Positions 1 to 5,647 of a stretch of 9,586 nt of DNA are shown here, one piece after another; position 1 is the stretch's first letter, and every line of letters begins with the position of its first letter. Below the pieces are notes generated by a model. The model was not told the DNA's origin and ran no database searches. It saw only the letters and a program-made list of their open reading frames with translations. Where the stretch lies: assembly GCA_948485625.1 (NCBI GenBank), contig CAOMRW010000035.1, positions 1 through 9,586 of the forward strand. Direction: 5' to 3'. The DNA comes from an uncultured Clostridia bacterium. GTDB lineage: Bacteria; Bacillota; Clostridia; TANB77; CAG-508. A program made the position numbers and the translations under genes.

Positions 1-431
1 TTTTCAATTCTTTTTCAAAATTAATTTAATTTTTATATTTGTTTTTACATTTATACTTATATTTATATTCATCTTTATCTTTTATTAAACATTTACTAAT
101 TAATTATATCAATAGTAAATCCGAAGTTCAATACTTTATTCAACTTTTTGATAAATATTTTCTTTTTAGTAAATATTAAAATAATATATTATTACTATGT
201 TATGTCTTTCCTCCTTTTTTAACCTTTAATTTTTAATTCTTGATTTTTACTTAGACTTAAATTTAAAATTAATCTTTAATTTTACTAATAATAAAACTGA
301 TTAAAATTATTAACTTTGATTTTAAAATTTTTGATTGTTCTATTTGAACTAAATATAATGCAATATTAATATCACATTATAATAAAATTGTAAACGCTCA
401 TTGTGATTTTATGTAAAATAATTTGATAATA
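1..431. other. AT-rich stretch without a recognisable gene
   Basis: This stretch is extremely AT-rich and stops interrupt all frames. I see no coding region of note. A weak imperfect inverted repeat (arms 124-133 and 137-146, one mismatch, followed by a short T run) could be a poor plus-strand terminator for a gene left of the window. An AGGAGG-like sequence lies on the minus strand near 210-216, but no usable start codon and open frame follow it. Confidence 0.5.
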
Positions 432-475
432 AATACCTCTAATTGTAAGAAATCCAAAATCGAATTAGAGGTATT
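432..475 (-). terminator. Hairpin terminator of the Spo0E-like gene
   Basis: A perfect 13-bp inverted repeat (arms 432-444 and 463-475, 18-base loop) begins 28 bases beyond the stop codon of the Spo0E-like gene. The minus-strand 3' side is T-rich but has no uninterrupted T run, so termination may be incomplete. Confidence 0.65.
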
Positions 476-502
476 CCTTAACTTATAACTTGTATATAAT
501 AT

Positions 503-667
503 TTACCTTTGCTTACAAGTTTTCTTACCACTTATAATATCTTTATAATATTCGGCAATTAAGTCATCTAATTCAATACTTAATTGGTAAGTTACACTAT
601 AATCATCACCATTCTCTATACTTCTATTTAATTTATCTCTTAATTTACAAATTTCTTCATTTAACAT
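503..667 (-). CDS. Spo0E-like sporulation regulatory protein (aspartyl-phosphate phosphatase family)
   Basis: This 54-codon gene matches the small Spo0E-like family (PF09388), whose characterised members dephosphorylate phospho-Spo0A and so delay sporulation. The protein begins MLNEEICKLRDKLN. Its central segment LSIELDDLIAEYY (residues 29-41) corresponds to the family's hallmark S-x-E-L-D-x-L-I-x-x-Y, with the polar and acidic residues of the phosphatase helix. The family folds as a two-helix hairpin, which fits the predicted helices at about 3-18 and 28-46. The ATG follows AAGGAG (676-681) by eight bases. It is monocistronic, with its own promoter and terminator. A Spo0A box lies upstream, suggesting feedback from its own target. 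The short C-terminal tail (GKKTCKQR) is basic. The family call rests on the motif and size; the exact partner (Spo0A or another response regulator) is inferred. Confidence 0.85.
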   Translation of the reverse strand: MLNEEICKLRDKLNRSIENGDDYSVTYQLSIELDDLIAEYYKDIISGKKTCKQR

Positions 668-710
668 ACTAATCTCTCCTTTTTTGATTTTTTATCTTCT
701 GTATACTTAT

Positions 711-739
711 AAATTAGCATATAATTTTTCTCAAGTCAA
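711..739 (-). promoter_or_regulatory. Sigma-A-type promoter for the Spo0E-like gene
   Basis: On the minus strand, TTGACT (734-739) is separated by 17 bases from TAATTT (711-716). A TG one base before the -10 gives an extended -10. The start codon is about 45 bases downstream. Confidence 0.55.
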
Positions 740-788
740 GTGTTTTCAACGGTTTTTAGCAACTTTCGTATGACTATTTATGTGTTTT

Positions 789-795
789 TTCGACA
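789..795 (-). promoter_or_regulatory. Putative Spo0A box upstream of the Spo0E-like gene
   Basis: The minus strand reads TATGTCGAAAAA, containing the core 0A box TGTCGAA exactly. It is about 50 bases upstream of the proposed -35 element and beyond the terminator of the peptidase operon, so it most plausibly serves the Spo0E-like gene. The position would fit upstream activation or modulation. Binding is inferred from the motif alone. Confidence 0.5.
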
Positions 796-806
796 TATAA
801 AAATAT

Positions 807-830
807 AAAAAAACAGCATAAACTGTTTTT
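807..830 (-). terminator. Terminator of the M16 peptidase operon
   Basis: On the minus strand AAAAACAG, a six-base loop and CTGTTTTT form an 8-bp stem running into seven T residues, about 36 bases after the stop codon of the catalytic peptidase gene. This is a classic intrinsic terminator, although only three of its pairs are G-C or flank one. Confidence 0.75.
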
Positions 831-865
831 CTATTTTTATGTTGTAAATATAACAATATTTTTAT

Positions 866-2137
866 CTAATTTCTTACAACAGATAATATCATATTTTTCT
901 CATTAAAAACATCTTTTAACACTTGATTTAAATATTCTACATTTATAGTGTTAATTTCCTCTAAATAGTCAAAACTATTTATCCCTTTAAAATAATCTGA
1001 TAAAAACATTCTTGAAATACTTGTTACATCATTATATTCTTTTATATATTCACCATATATCATTTTTCTTGTTCTTTCAAAGTCTTGATTATCAATACCA
1101 TTATCAATGAATTTTTTGATTTGTTCTTTAAATAAATCATTTAATTCTTCAGGATTATTTGATTGTCCTGAAATCAATATATAAGCATAGTCTTTGCCAA
1201 ATTCATATTCAATTCCTGGAACAGAATAGCTATTACCCATTTCATATAATTTCTTGTATAATTCCGAACTACTTCCTATCAAAATATTTAATAATATTTC
1301 AATTGAAATATGTTTTTTAACTTTTTCTTTTTCTTCAGCAGGGATATCTTTTATTCCAATAGTATAAAGAGGCCTACTAACTTCCATTTTCTGTTCTGAT
1401 TTTTCCTTAACAATCTCTCTTGGCTCATCTTCAAAGATTCTCTTTATTTCGCCATTTGACTTACTATCAATCAATCTCCTTTTTATTTCTTCTAATAATT
1501 TTTCTGGCTCAAAATCACCTGAAATAACCATAGCCATATTTGATGGATTATAAAATGTATTATAACATTTATATAATATCTCTTTATCAATTTTAGAAAT
1601 GGTTTCAATTGTACCAGTAATATCTAATTTTACTGGATTTTTATGATACATGCATTCTAATGCATTTAAATAAACTTTCCAATCTGGATAATCATCATAC
1701 ATCATTATCTCTTGTCCAATTATTCCTTTTTCCTTTTCTACATTCTCATCTGTGAAATATGGATGTTGAACATAATCCATAAACTCATCTAATGCTTCAT
1801 AAAAATTATCTGTACACTCATATAAGTATGCTGTATGATTATTTGTAGTATAAGCATTTGCATTAACACCTAATGAAGTTAAAACATCTAAACTATTTCT
1901 ACCATTTTCCTGTTCAAACATCTTATGTTCAAGAAAATGTGCAACCCCCTTAGGAACTTCTGTTATTTCAGTATCACCTGGAACTATAAAAGTACTATCA
2001 TTTGAACCGTAATTTGTACCCCAAATAATATATTTTTTCTGAATTCCTTTCTTAGGTATAATCATAACAGTCAATCCATTCTCTAATTTTTCAACATATA
2101 ACTTCTCTTTAACTTTCAAATTTTCAATTATTTGCAT
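866..2137 (-). CDS. ymfH: M16 family zinc metallopeptidase, catalytic subunit (YmfH-like)
   Basis: This 423-residue protein is an M16B (insulinase/processing-peptidase family) subunit of about the usual YmfH length. The inverted zinc motif HFLEH (residues 67-71; zinc ligands H67 and H71, catalytic E70) is intact. The distal ligand is probably E143 in KEKGIIGQEIMMYDD, with E136 as the usual second conserved glutamate. The C-terminal half is a second M16 domain whose equivalent of the substrate-binding R/Y pair is not obvious, as expected for a two-subunit enzyme in which the partner supplies it. The ATG has a good GGAGG site six bases upstream. It is second in an operon behind the YmfF-like gene, with a hairpin just before its ribosome binding site. 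B. subtilis ymfF-ymfH is the nearest named pair; databases also carry YfmH-type names linking it to EF-P modification. The physiological substrate is unknown. No signal peptide or membrane segment is visible, so it is probably cytoplasmic. Confidence 0.88.
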   Translation of the reverse strand: MQIIENLKVKEKLYVEKLENGLTVMIIPKKGIQKKYIIWGTNYGSNDSTFIVPGDTEITEVPKGVAHFLEHKMFEQENGRNSLDVLTSLGVNANAYTTNNHTAYLYECTDNFYEALDEFMDYVQHPYFTDENVEKEKGIIGQEIMMYDDYPDWKVYLNALECMYHKNPVKLDITGTIETISKIDKEILYKCYNTFYNPSNMAMVISGDFEPEKLLEEIKRRLIDSKSNGEIKRIFEDEPREIVKEKSEQKMEVSRPLYTIGIKDIPAEEKEKVKKHISIEILLNILIGSSSELYKKLYEMGNSYSVPGIEYEFGKDYAYILISGQSNNPEELNDLFKEQIKKFIDNGIDNQDFERTRKMIYGEYIKEYNDVTSISRMFLSDYFKGINSFDYLEEINTINVEYLNQVLKDVFNEKNMILSVVRN

Positions 2138-2150
2138 CTTTTACCTCCGT

Positions 2151-2177
2151 ATCCAAAAAGGACATTTCTTTTTGGAT
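2151..2177 (-). promoter_or_regulatory. Intercistronic hairpin abutting the ymfH ribosome binding site
   Basis: A perfect 10-bp inverted repeat (arms 2151-2160 and 2168-2177, seven-base loop) lies in the 58-base gap between the two peptidase genes. On the minus strand the 3' arm ends two bases before ACGGAGG, and no T run follows. It therefore looks like an mRNA-stability or translation-tuning hairpin rather than a terminator. Confidence 0.55.
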
Positions 2178-2195
2178 AGTCTTTTATATTTAAAA

Positions 2196-3464
2196 TTAAT
2201 TTTTAAGAAAATACACTGTATTTATACTAACTTTATTTGCTATATCAATAACATTTTCTTTGTTTACCTTATTTATTCTCTCCATATATTCATTTATATT
2301 AAGTTTACTTTGTGATAATTCTTGTCCAAAAAAGTAAGTAATCTCAGTATCTTGTTCATCATCTATAGTTTTAATTGCTGCAATAATACCTTGTTTTGCA
2401 TTTTCAACTTCTTCATCTGTAAAATCGCCTTTTTTCATATCTTCAATTTGTTGTTTTATAATTTCTAATGCTTTATCATAATTATCTATTTCTATCCCAC
2501 AATTTATAAATATATTATTCTTAAATCTATAATAATTTGAACTTGCTGTATATGCTAAACTTGCTTTTTCCCTAACATTCTGAAATAGTTTTGAGTTAGC
2601 ACTTCCTCCTAATAAACTATTATAAATCATCGCATCATATCTTAAATCATCGTTTTCTAAATCTAAATCTAGTCCAATTATAAGTTTTCCTTGATTTACA
2701 TCCATAGATTCTTTAATAATATTTTCTTGACTAGCAACCTTAGGTTTTAACTCTGGCATTACATACTCTGGATCTCTTTCTTTAGTTTTAACTATATTTT
2801 CATTGTTTTTTATAAATTCTTGCATTTCATCATCTAATATTCCTGAAACAAATATATCTATCTTACACTGATTTATAAAACTAATATAATATTCATATAA
2901 ATTTTTTTCATTAATATCATTTAAGTCTTCTATATACCCATATTTATATAATCCAAATGGCTCGTCTTTATACATCTCTTCTATACATCTATCAAGAGAA
3001 TATCTTGCCTTATTATCAATTTTCCCCTCTATTATTTGCTTTAGATTTTCTTTTTCTTGTTCTACATATTCTTTCTTAAAGCTACCATTTTCTAAATATG
3101 GATTAAATACCATTTCAAAGATTCTTTCTAATGATGTTTTCAACATATTTTCATTATTCTGTGGTAAAAATTCATCATTTACACATTCAATATAAAATTT
3201 TAAAACTTGATTATCACCAGTTTTATCTAAACCACAATCTAAACTAGCACCATACATTTCTTCCAATTTTTTATTTATCTCTTCTTGTGTTTTTAAATTT
3301 GCTGTTCCTCTTCTTAAAACTGCTGGTATCAAAGCATTTTTTGTAACATTTTCTTTATTTAATTTAGTTGTCAACATTACTGCTATCAAATTTGTCTTAA
3401 ACTTATTAGTTTGTATTGTATGAATTTTAATTCCATTCTTTATATCAATTTCATTATATTCCAC
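2196..3464 (-). CDS. ymfF: M16 family peptidase-like, non-catalytic subunit (YmfF-like)
   Basis: This is the partner subunit of the adjacent M16 peptidase. It has the M16 fold signatures but no HxxEH: the segment NALIPAVLRRGT (about residues 43-54) takes its place, so it cannot bind the catalytic zinc. It keeps the C-terminal LLGGSANSKLFQNV block and an R-x6-Y pair (R298 and Y305, counting from the GTG start), which holds substrate in two-subunit M16B enzymes. Together the two products would form one active heterodimer. Start choice: an upstream in-frame ATG at 3471-3473 directly abuts AAGGAG, leaving no spacer. The GTG at 3462-3464 lies nine bases from it and is the more likely initiator (422 residues). 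The GTG call is moderately secure; the product is clear. It has a single weak promoter candidate (TGTATG-17-TAGAAT, 3511-3539), so some transcription may also come through from rpsU. Confidence 0.85.
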   Translation of the reverse strand: MEYNEIDIKNGIKIHTIQTNKFKTNLIAVMLTTKLNKENVTKNALIPAVLRRGTANLKTQEEINKKLEEMYGASLDCGLDKTGDNQVLKFYIECVNDEFLPQNNENMLKTSLERIFEMVFNPYLENGSFKKEYVEQEKENLKQIIEGKIDNKARYSLDRCIEEMYKDEPFGLYKYGYIEDLNDINEKNLYEYYISFINQCKIDIFVSGILDDEMQEFIKNNENIVKTKERDPEYVMPELKPKVASQENIIKESMDVNQGKLIIGLDLDLENDDLRYDAMIYNSLLGGSANSKLFQNVREKASLAYTASSNYYRFKNNIFINCGIEIDNYDKALEIIKQQIEDMKKGDFTDEEVENAKQGIIAAIKTIDDEQDTEITYFFGQELSQSKLNINEYMERINKVNKENVIDIANKVSINTVYFLKN

Positions 3465-3583
3465 TAAAATCATCTCCTTATTTCAGTAATCATAAAATTT
3501 ATTATTTTATATTCTACCCTAAAATATAGTTATCATACATATTTATATATTAAATTCACTTTCTAAAAATATCTATTAAAATC

Positions 3584-3627
3584 AAAAATGGAAGTCCAAG
3601 AATAAACTAATCCTTCCTAAACTTCCA
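3584..3627 (-). terminator. Terminator downstream of rpsU
   Basis: The arms TGGAAGT and ACTTCCA (3621-3627 and 3589-3595 on the plus strand) enclose a 25-base loop that can pair further internally. The hairpin ends in five T residues on the minus strand. A T run also follows in the plus direction (3630-3635), so it could act both ways. It separates rpsU from the peptidase operon. Confidence 0.65.
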
Positions 3628-3641
3628 CCTTTTTTATGTAC

Positions 3642-3812
3642 TTAAAATTTTCTTTTTCTTGCTGCCTCTGATTTTTTCTTTCTTTTTACACTTGGTTTTT
3701 CATAATGTTCTCTTTTACGAACTTCTTGTAAAACTCCATTACGTGCACATTGTCTTTTAAACCTTTTTAAGGCATCTTCTATATTTCCATTATTAACTTT
3801 GATTTCTGACAT
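3642..3812 (-). CDS. rpsU: 30S ribosomal protein S21
   Basis: The 56-residue product is ribosomal protein S21, a small basic protein of the 30S subunit involved in translation initiation. It begins MSEIKVNNGNIEDALKRFKR. The conserved C-A-R-x-G-V-L-x-E-V-R-x-R-E segment (residues 22-35) and the Y-E-K-P-S-x-K-R-K-K tail are all present, ending in a lysine/arginine-rich C-terminus. Length is normal for Firmicutes (about 57). The ATG follows AAGGAGG by about nine bases. It has a consensus promoter, a leader of roughly 95 bases with two small hairpins, and its own terminator, so it is mainly monocistronic here. The usual clostridial neighbour yqeY is absent downstream, where the M16 peptidase pair sits instead. 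Confidence 0.97.
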   Translation of the reverse strand: MSEIKVNNGNIEDALKRFKRQCARNGVLQEVRKREHYEKPSVKRKKKSEAARKRKF

Positions 3813-3833
3813 TTATATTCCCCTCCTTCCGGT

Positions 3834-3892
3834 CATACGAAAATGTATGTGGGATTTATTTTCAATTGAGTAAAATTTCATTTATCTTACTC
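3834..3892 (-). promoter_or_regulatory. rpsU leader with two small hairpins
   Basis: Between the predicted transcription start (near 3906) and the rpsU ribosome binding site, two inverted repeats can form. One is GAGTAA/TTACTC (3887-3892 with 3868-3873). The other is CATAC/GTATG (3845-3849 with 3834-3838), whose 3' arm ends a few bases before GGAAGGAGG. A hairpin this close to the ribosome binding site could tune translation. Both stems are short, so this is a weak call. Confidence 0.35.
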
Positions 3893-3912
3893 CTACCCTA
3901 TATACGTTTCAC

Positions 3913-3942
3913 ATTATACATTATTATGTGGTATATTGTCAA
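3913..3942 (-). promoter_or_regulatory. Sigma-A promoter of rpsU
   Basis: On the minus strand TTGACA (3937-3942) and TATAAT (3913-3918) are both perfect consensus hexamers with an 18-base spacer, about 100 bases upstream of the rpsU start codon. Strong constitutive transcription is expected. Confidence 0.85.
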
Positions 3943-3993
3943 TAGTTTGATTTTGTTTTTAAAAAATAATTCTCAAATTGTAGATTATATGAT

Positions 3994-4015
3994 ATAGTAT
4001 AAAAAAATATACTAT
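3994..4015. promoter_or_regulatory. Palindrome upstream of the YcxB-like gene
   Basis: ATAGTATA (3994-4001) and its exact reverse complement (4008-4015) flank six A residues, 40 bases before the YcxB-like start codon. It overlaps a weak promoter candidate (TTCTCA-17-TATAGT, 3970-3998), so it could be an operator. It could also form a weak hairpin followed by T residues. In such AT-rich DNA, chance cannot be excluded. Confidence 0.3.
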
Positions 4016-4054
4016 TTTTCAAAAATAATTATAAAAAGATAAGGAATAAAATAA

Positions 4055-4561
4055 ATGAAAATATTATTTAAAAATAAAACTAAATATACAAAACAAGCAT
4101 ATCAAAAATATTTAGAATTTCATCAAGACAAATATGGAAACAAATATCAATTTACCACAATACTATACATATTACTATTAGTTTTTTGCATTATTATGAA
4201 TTTAAAATACTCAAATATCATTACCTCACTTATATTAACACTAATTTTAATAGTATTTTGCTTTTACAGATTTTTCTACCCAATAAAAAAAGTAAAAAAC
4301 GAATTAGAAACAGAAAAATTCAAAAAAGAAAAAGAATTTACATTTACATTCTATGAAAAATACTTTGTAATCTCTGACAAAAAAATTTCAGAAAAAATAA
4401 AATACTGGCAACTACACAAAGTTTTTGAAACAAAAGATTTCTTTTATCTTTATATAAACAAAGACCATGCATTTTTATTAGATAAAACTACATTTATAAA
4501 AGGAAATACATCTAACTTTTTTAGATTCTTAAAGAAAAAAACTTGGTACAAATTATTTTAG
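4055..4561 (+). CDS. YcxB-like family membrane protein
   Basis: This 168-residue protein has two hydrophobic helices (about residues 34-50 and 55-75), a charged linker rich in lysine and glutamate, and a C-terminal domain (about 94-168) of the YcxB-like type (PF14317). That domain shows a beta pattern with the F-Y-E-x-Y-F-V-I-S-D, Y-W-Q-L-H-K-V-F-E-T and Y-L-Y-I-N-K-D-H-A-F-L-L segments typical of the family. The N-terminal 30 residues are basic. It is presumably an inner-membrane protein with its C-terminal domain in the cytoplasm. The family has no established function. AAGGA lies about nine bases before the ATG. It is transcribed away from rpsU and no strong terminator directly follows, so transcripts may run through the repeat cluster to the terminator at 4865-4910. 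Confidence 0.75.
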   Translation: MKILFKNKTKYTKQAYQKYLEFHQDKYGNKYQFTTILYILLLVFCIIMNLKYSNIITSLILTLILIVFCFYRFFYPIKKVKNELETEKFKKEKEFTFTFYEKYFVISDKKISEKIKYWQLHKVFETKDFFYLYINKDHAFLLDKTTFIKGNTSNFFRFLKKKTWYKLF

Positions 4562-4614
4562 TACATTAGTATATAAATACAAGCTTACAAATCCAATAAC
4601 TCGTCCTTTTTTTC

Positions 4615-4841
4615 TATATTATCTAAGTAAACTAGACTATAAAGGCTTATAATAACCCTAAAAAGAGGTGTAAACAATGATATATTAATCTAATTAAACT
4701 AGAATATAAAGTTATTTACAATAAATTTTACTGTTGGTTTTTTATATATTAATTTAAATAGACTAAATCATAAAAAAAATTGTAGCTTTATCAGCCAAAT
4801 CACTTTGAGAATAGTAATTTAAACATATTGGAATATAAAAA
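4615..4841 (+). repeat. Cluster of four degenerate ~30-base repeats, CRISPR-like spacing
   Basis: Four related segments lie at about 4615-4645, 4681-4711, 4743-4774 and 4813-4841, separated by 35, 31 and 38 unrelated bases. The first two are closest: both contain TATATTA, then CTAA, TAAACTAGA and TATAAAG, differing by a few substitutions and one indel. The third keeps ATATATTAAT and TAGACTA before ATAAA. The fourth keeps TAATTTAAAC and GGAATATAAA. The repeat and gap lengths match those of a CRISPR array, but the copies are too divergent for an active one and no cas genes are in the window. No gene is visible in this interval (4562-4864). Confidence 0.45.
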
Positions 4842-4856
4842 TTGCTTTTTTATTCC
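4830..4856 (+). other. Hairpin with AT-rich stem
   Basis: GGAATA (4830-4835) pairs with TATTCC (4851-4856), and AAAAA (4837-4841) with TTTTT (4846-4850), around a TTGC loop with one bulged base. It overlaps the fourth degenerate repeat. It may be part of the 3' end processing or termination of the YcxB-like transcript. Confidence 0.4.
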
Positions 4857-4864
4857 ATACTAGT

Positions 4865-4910
4865 AAAAAATACTAGGTAAAGAATACTTACTCATTACCT
4901 AGTATTTTTT
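4865..4910. terminator. Bidirectional terminator
   Basis: A perfect 16-bp inverted repeat (arms 4865-4880 and 4895-4910, 14-base loop) has six A residues at one end and six T residues at the other, so it gives a T run in both directions. It lies ten bases after the stop of the minus-strand membrane protein gene and also closes the plus-strand YcxB-like unit. It is well placed between convergent genes. Confidence 0.85.
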
Positions 4911-4920
4911 ATGTTTTCAA

Positions 4921-5289
4921 TTATTCAGAAACTTCAAATATTTGATAATACTCCAAAAAATCTCCCTTGGAAATTATATCAACTTGCCTTTTCTTGTCAT
5001 CTCCCATACGAACTGCATAAATCGAAATTAAATTGTCCTTTTCTCCCAAAACTGCATAAAAGTCAAAAGTATCGTATTGCAAATCCAAAACAAAATCACC
5101 ATAAATAGCATCTCTAGGCTTTATTAACCCTACTTCTACAGGAACACCTGGCTTTAACATTCTATCTACCAAAACTTTTCTAATATCTTCAAGCATTTTA
5201 TCCTGCACTTTAGATTTAATATCAGATTTCGAAATAAACCATAAAAATGGTATTAATAATATAGCAAGAGTTATAATAACAATACTCAA
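4921..5289 (-). CDS. Hypothetical membrane-anchored protein (122 residues)
   Basis: I do not recognise the family. The product has one N-terminal hydrophobic helix (about residues 2-19, SIVIITLAILLIPFLWFI), then a charged helical stretch (DIKSKVQDKMLEDIRKVLVDRM). A mixed alpha/beta region follows, with alternating patterns such as FVLDLQYDTFDFYAVLG and LISIYAVRMG, and an acidic end. The best start is a TTG whose bases overlap the stop of the preceding small gene (TTGA), with no clear ribosome binding site. Expression would thus depend on coupled re-initiation, or the frame is the downstream part of a frameshifted gene. In this frame the sequence stays open and protein-like upstream of the TTG for about 17 more codons, back to a stop at about 5338-5340. 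That supports the frameshift reading. It ends just before a strong terminator. Confidence 0.6.
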   Translation of the reverse strand: MSIVIITLAILLIPFLWFISKSDIKSKVQDKMLEDIRKVLVDRMLKPGVPVEVGLIKPRDAIYGDFVLDLQYDTFDFYAVLGEKDNLISIYAVRMGDDKKRQVDIISKGDFLEYYQIFEVSE

Positions 5290-5411
5290 AGGTATTTGGT
5301 TGTTATAAAGTATAAAATACCTTTCCCTGATGCTTTACCTACATATGTTGTCAAAAAAAATATTAAACAATATACAGGTAAAACTATCTTGGCAATATAC
5401 TTCCGTGCCAC
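5286..5411 (-). CDS. Small single-helix membrane protein, or 5' part of a frameshifted gene
   Basis: This 41-codon frame begins with GTG, eight bases after AAAGGAGG (5420-5427), the only good ribosome binding site in the region. The product starts with a basic patch (ARKYIAKI) followed by one hydrophobic helix (about residues 8-25, IVLPVYCLIFFLTTYV). A longer version starting with ATG at 5540 is possible but would read straight through the large palindrome and has no ribosome binding site, so I reject it. The stop overlaps the next start by three bases. Adding one T in the TTTT run at 5314-5317 would fuse it to the downstream frame into a two-helix protein of about 165 residues. No family is recognised. 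Confidence 0.5.
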   Translation of the reverse strand: MARKYIAKIVLPVYCLIFFLTTYVGKASGKGILYFITTKYL

Positions 5412-5452
5412 CTTTCGTGCCTCCTTTTCTAACTTAATTTGAAATAAAAAAG

Positions 5453-5543
5453 TCTGTGGTGGTGATAGGGGGCCAGGTCTTAAATCCCCATTTTTGTATA
5501 AAAAATGAGGATTTAAGACCTGGCCCCCTATCACCACCATAGA
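5453..5543. repeat. Large GC-rich palindrome, REP/BIME-like
   Basis: An inverted repeat with 38-base core arms (5458-5495 and 5501-5538) has a single mismatch (5488/5508) and a five-base GTATA loop. Pairing extends, with wobbles, to about 5453 and 5543. Each arm contains GGTGGTGATAGGGGGCCAGG followed by TCTTAAATCC, far more GC-rich than its surroundings. This is the look of REP/BIME hairpins mobilised by IS200-like (RAYT) transposases or of a MITE. No transposase is in the window. No T run follows on either strand, so it is not a standard terminator. It lies in the predicted leader of the minus-strand membrane genes. Confidence 0.75.
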
Positions 5544-5559
5544 TCCCTTTCAATGGTCC

Positions 5560-5589
5560 CTTATACAACACTACAAATTCTACAAACAA
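5560..5589 (-). promoter_or_regulatory. Candidate promoter for the small membrane genes
   Basis: On the minus strand TTGTTT (5584-5589) is 18 bases from TATAAG (5560-5565). Transcription from here would include the whole palindrome in the 5' leader. Its -35 is only four bases from the -35 of the divergent radical SAM promoter, so the two would be back to back. Confidence 0.4.
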
Positions 5590-5593
5590 ACAT

Positions 5594-5622
5594 TTGACAA
5601 CAAAAAACAAAAATGTTATAAT
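5594..5622 (+). promoter_or_regulatory. Consensus sigma-A promoter of the radical SAM operon
   Basis: TTGACA (5594-5599) and TATAAT (5617-5622) are both perfect, with the optimal 17-base spacer. The predicted transcript starts near 5629, leaving a leader of about 19 bases that includes the GGAGG at 5636-5640. Strong constitutive expression is expected. The -35 also creates a spurious in-frame TTG that could be mistaken for the start codon. Confidence 0.9.
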
Positions 5623-5647
5623 CAAACAAATATTTGGAGGAAATGAA

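Noticed and set aside
196..220. Strong Shine-Dalgarno-like sequence on the minus strand
   Set aside because: The triplet at the right spacing is ATA, followed after one codon by TAG; no usable start or frame. At most a remnant of a lost gene.
4666..4689. AGAGGTG followed by ATG ATA TAT TAA
   Set aside because: Only three codons before the stop; no sign that this minimal frame is functional.
4911..5108. Plus-strand open frame opposite the 122-residue membrane protein
   Set aside because: It starts right after a terminator without a ribosome binding site and mirrors the real minus-strand frame.
5286..5300. CTT TGA at the end of the 41-codon frame as a prfB-like +1 frameshift site
   Set aside because: The downstream membrane frame lies in the -1, not the +1, direction, and no Shine-Dalgarno-like stimulator is placed correctly.
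5412..5540. N-terminal extension of the small membrane frame starting with ATG at 5540
   Set aside because: The extension is the translation of the palindrome and lacks a ribosome binding site; GTG at 5411 has a strong one.
5594..5647. Upstream TTG start for the radical SAM protein
   Set aside because: This TTG is the first half of a perfect -35 hexamer, and the segment contains the -10 and the ribosome binding site of the downstream ATG.
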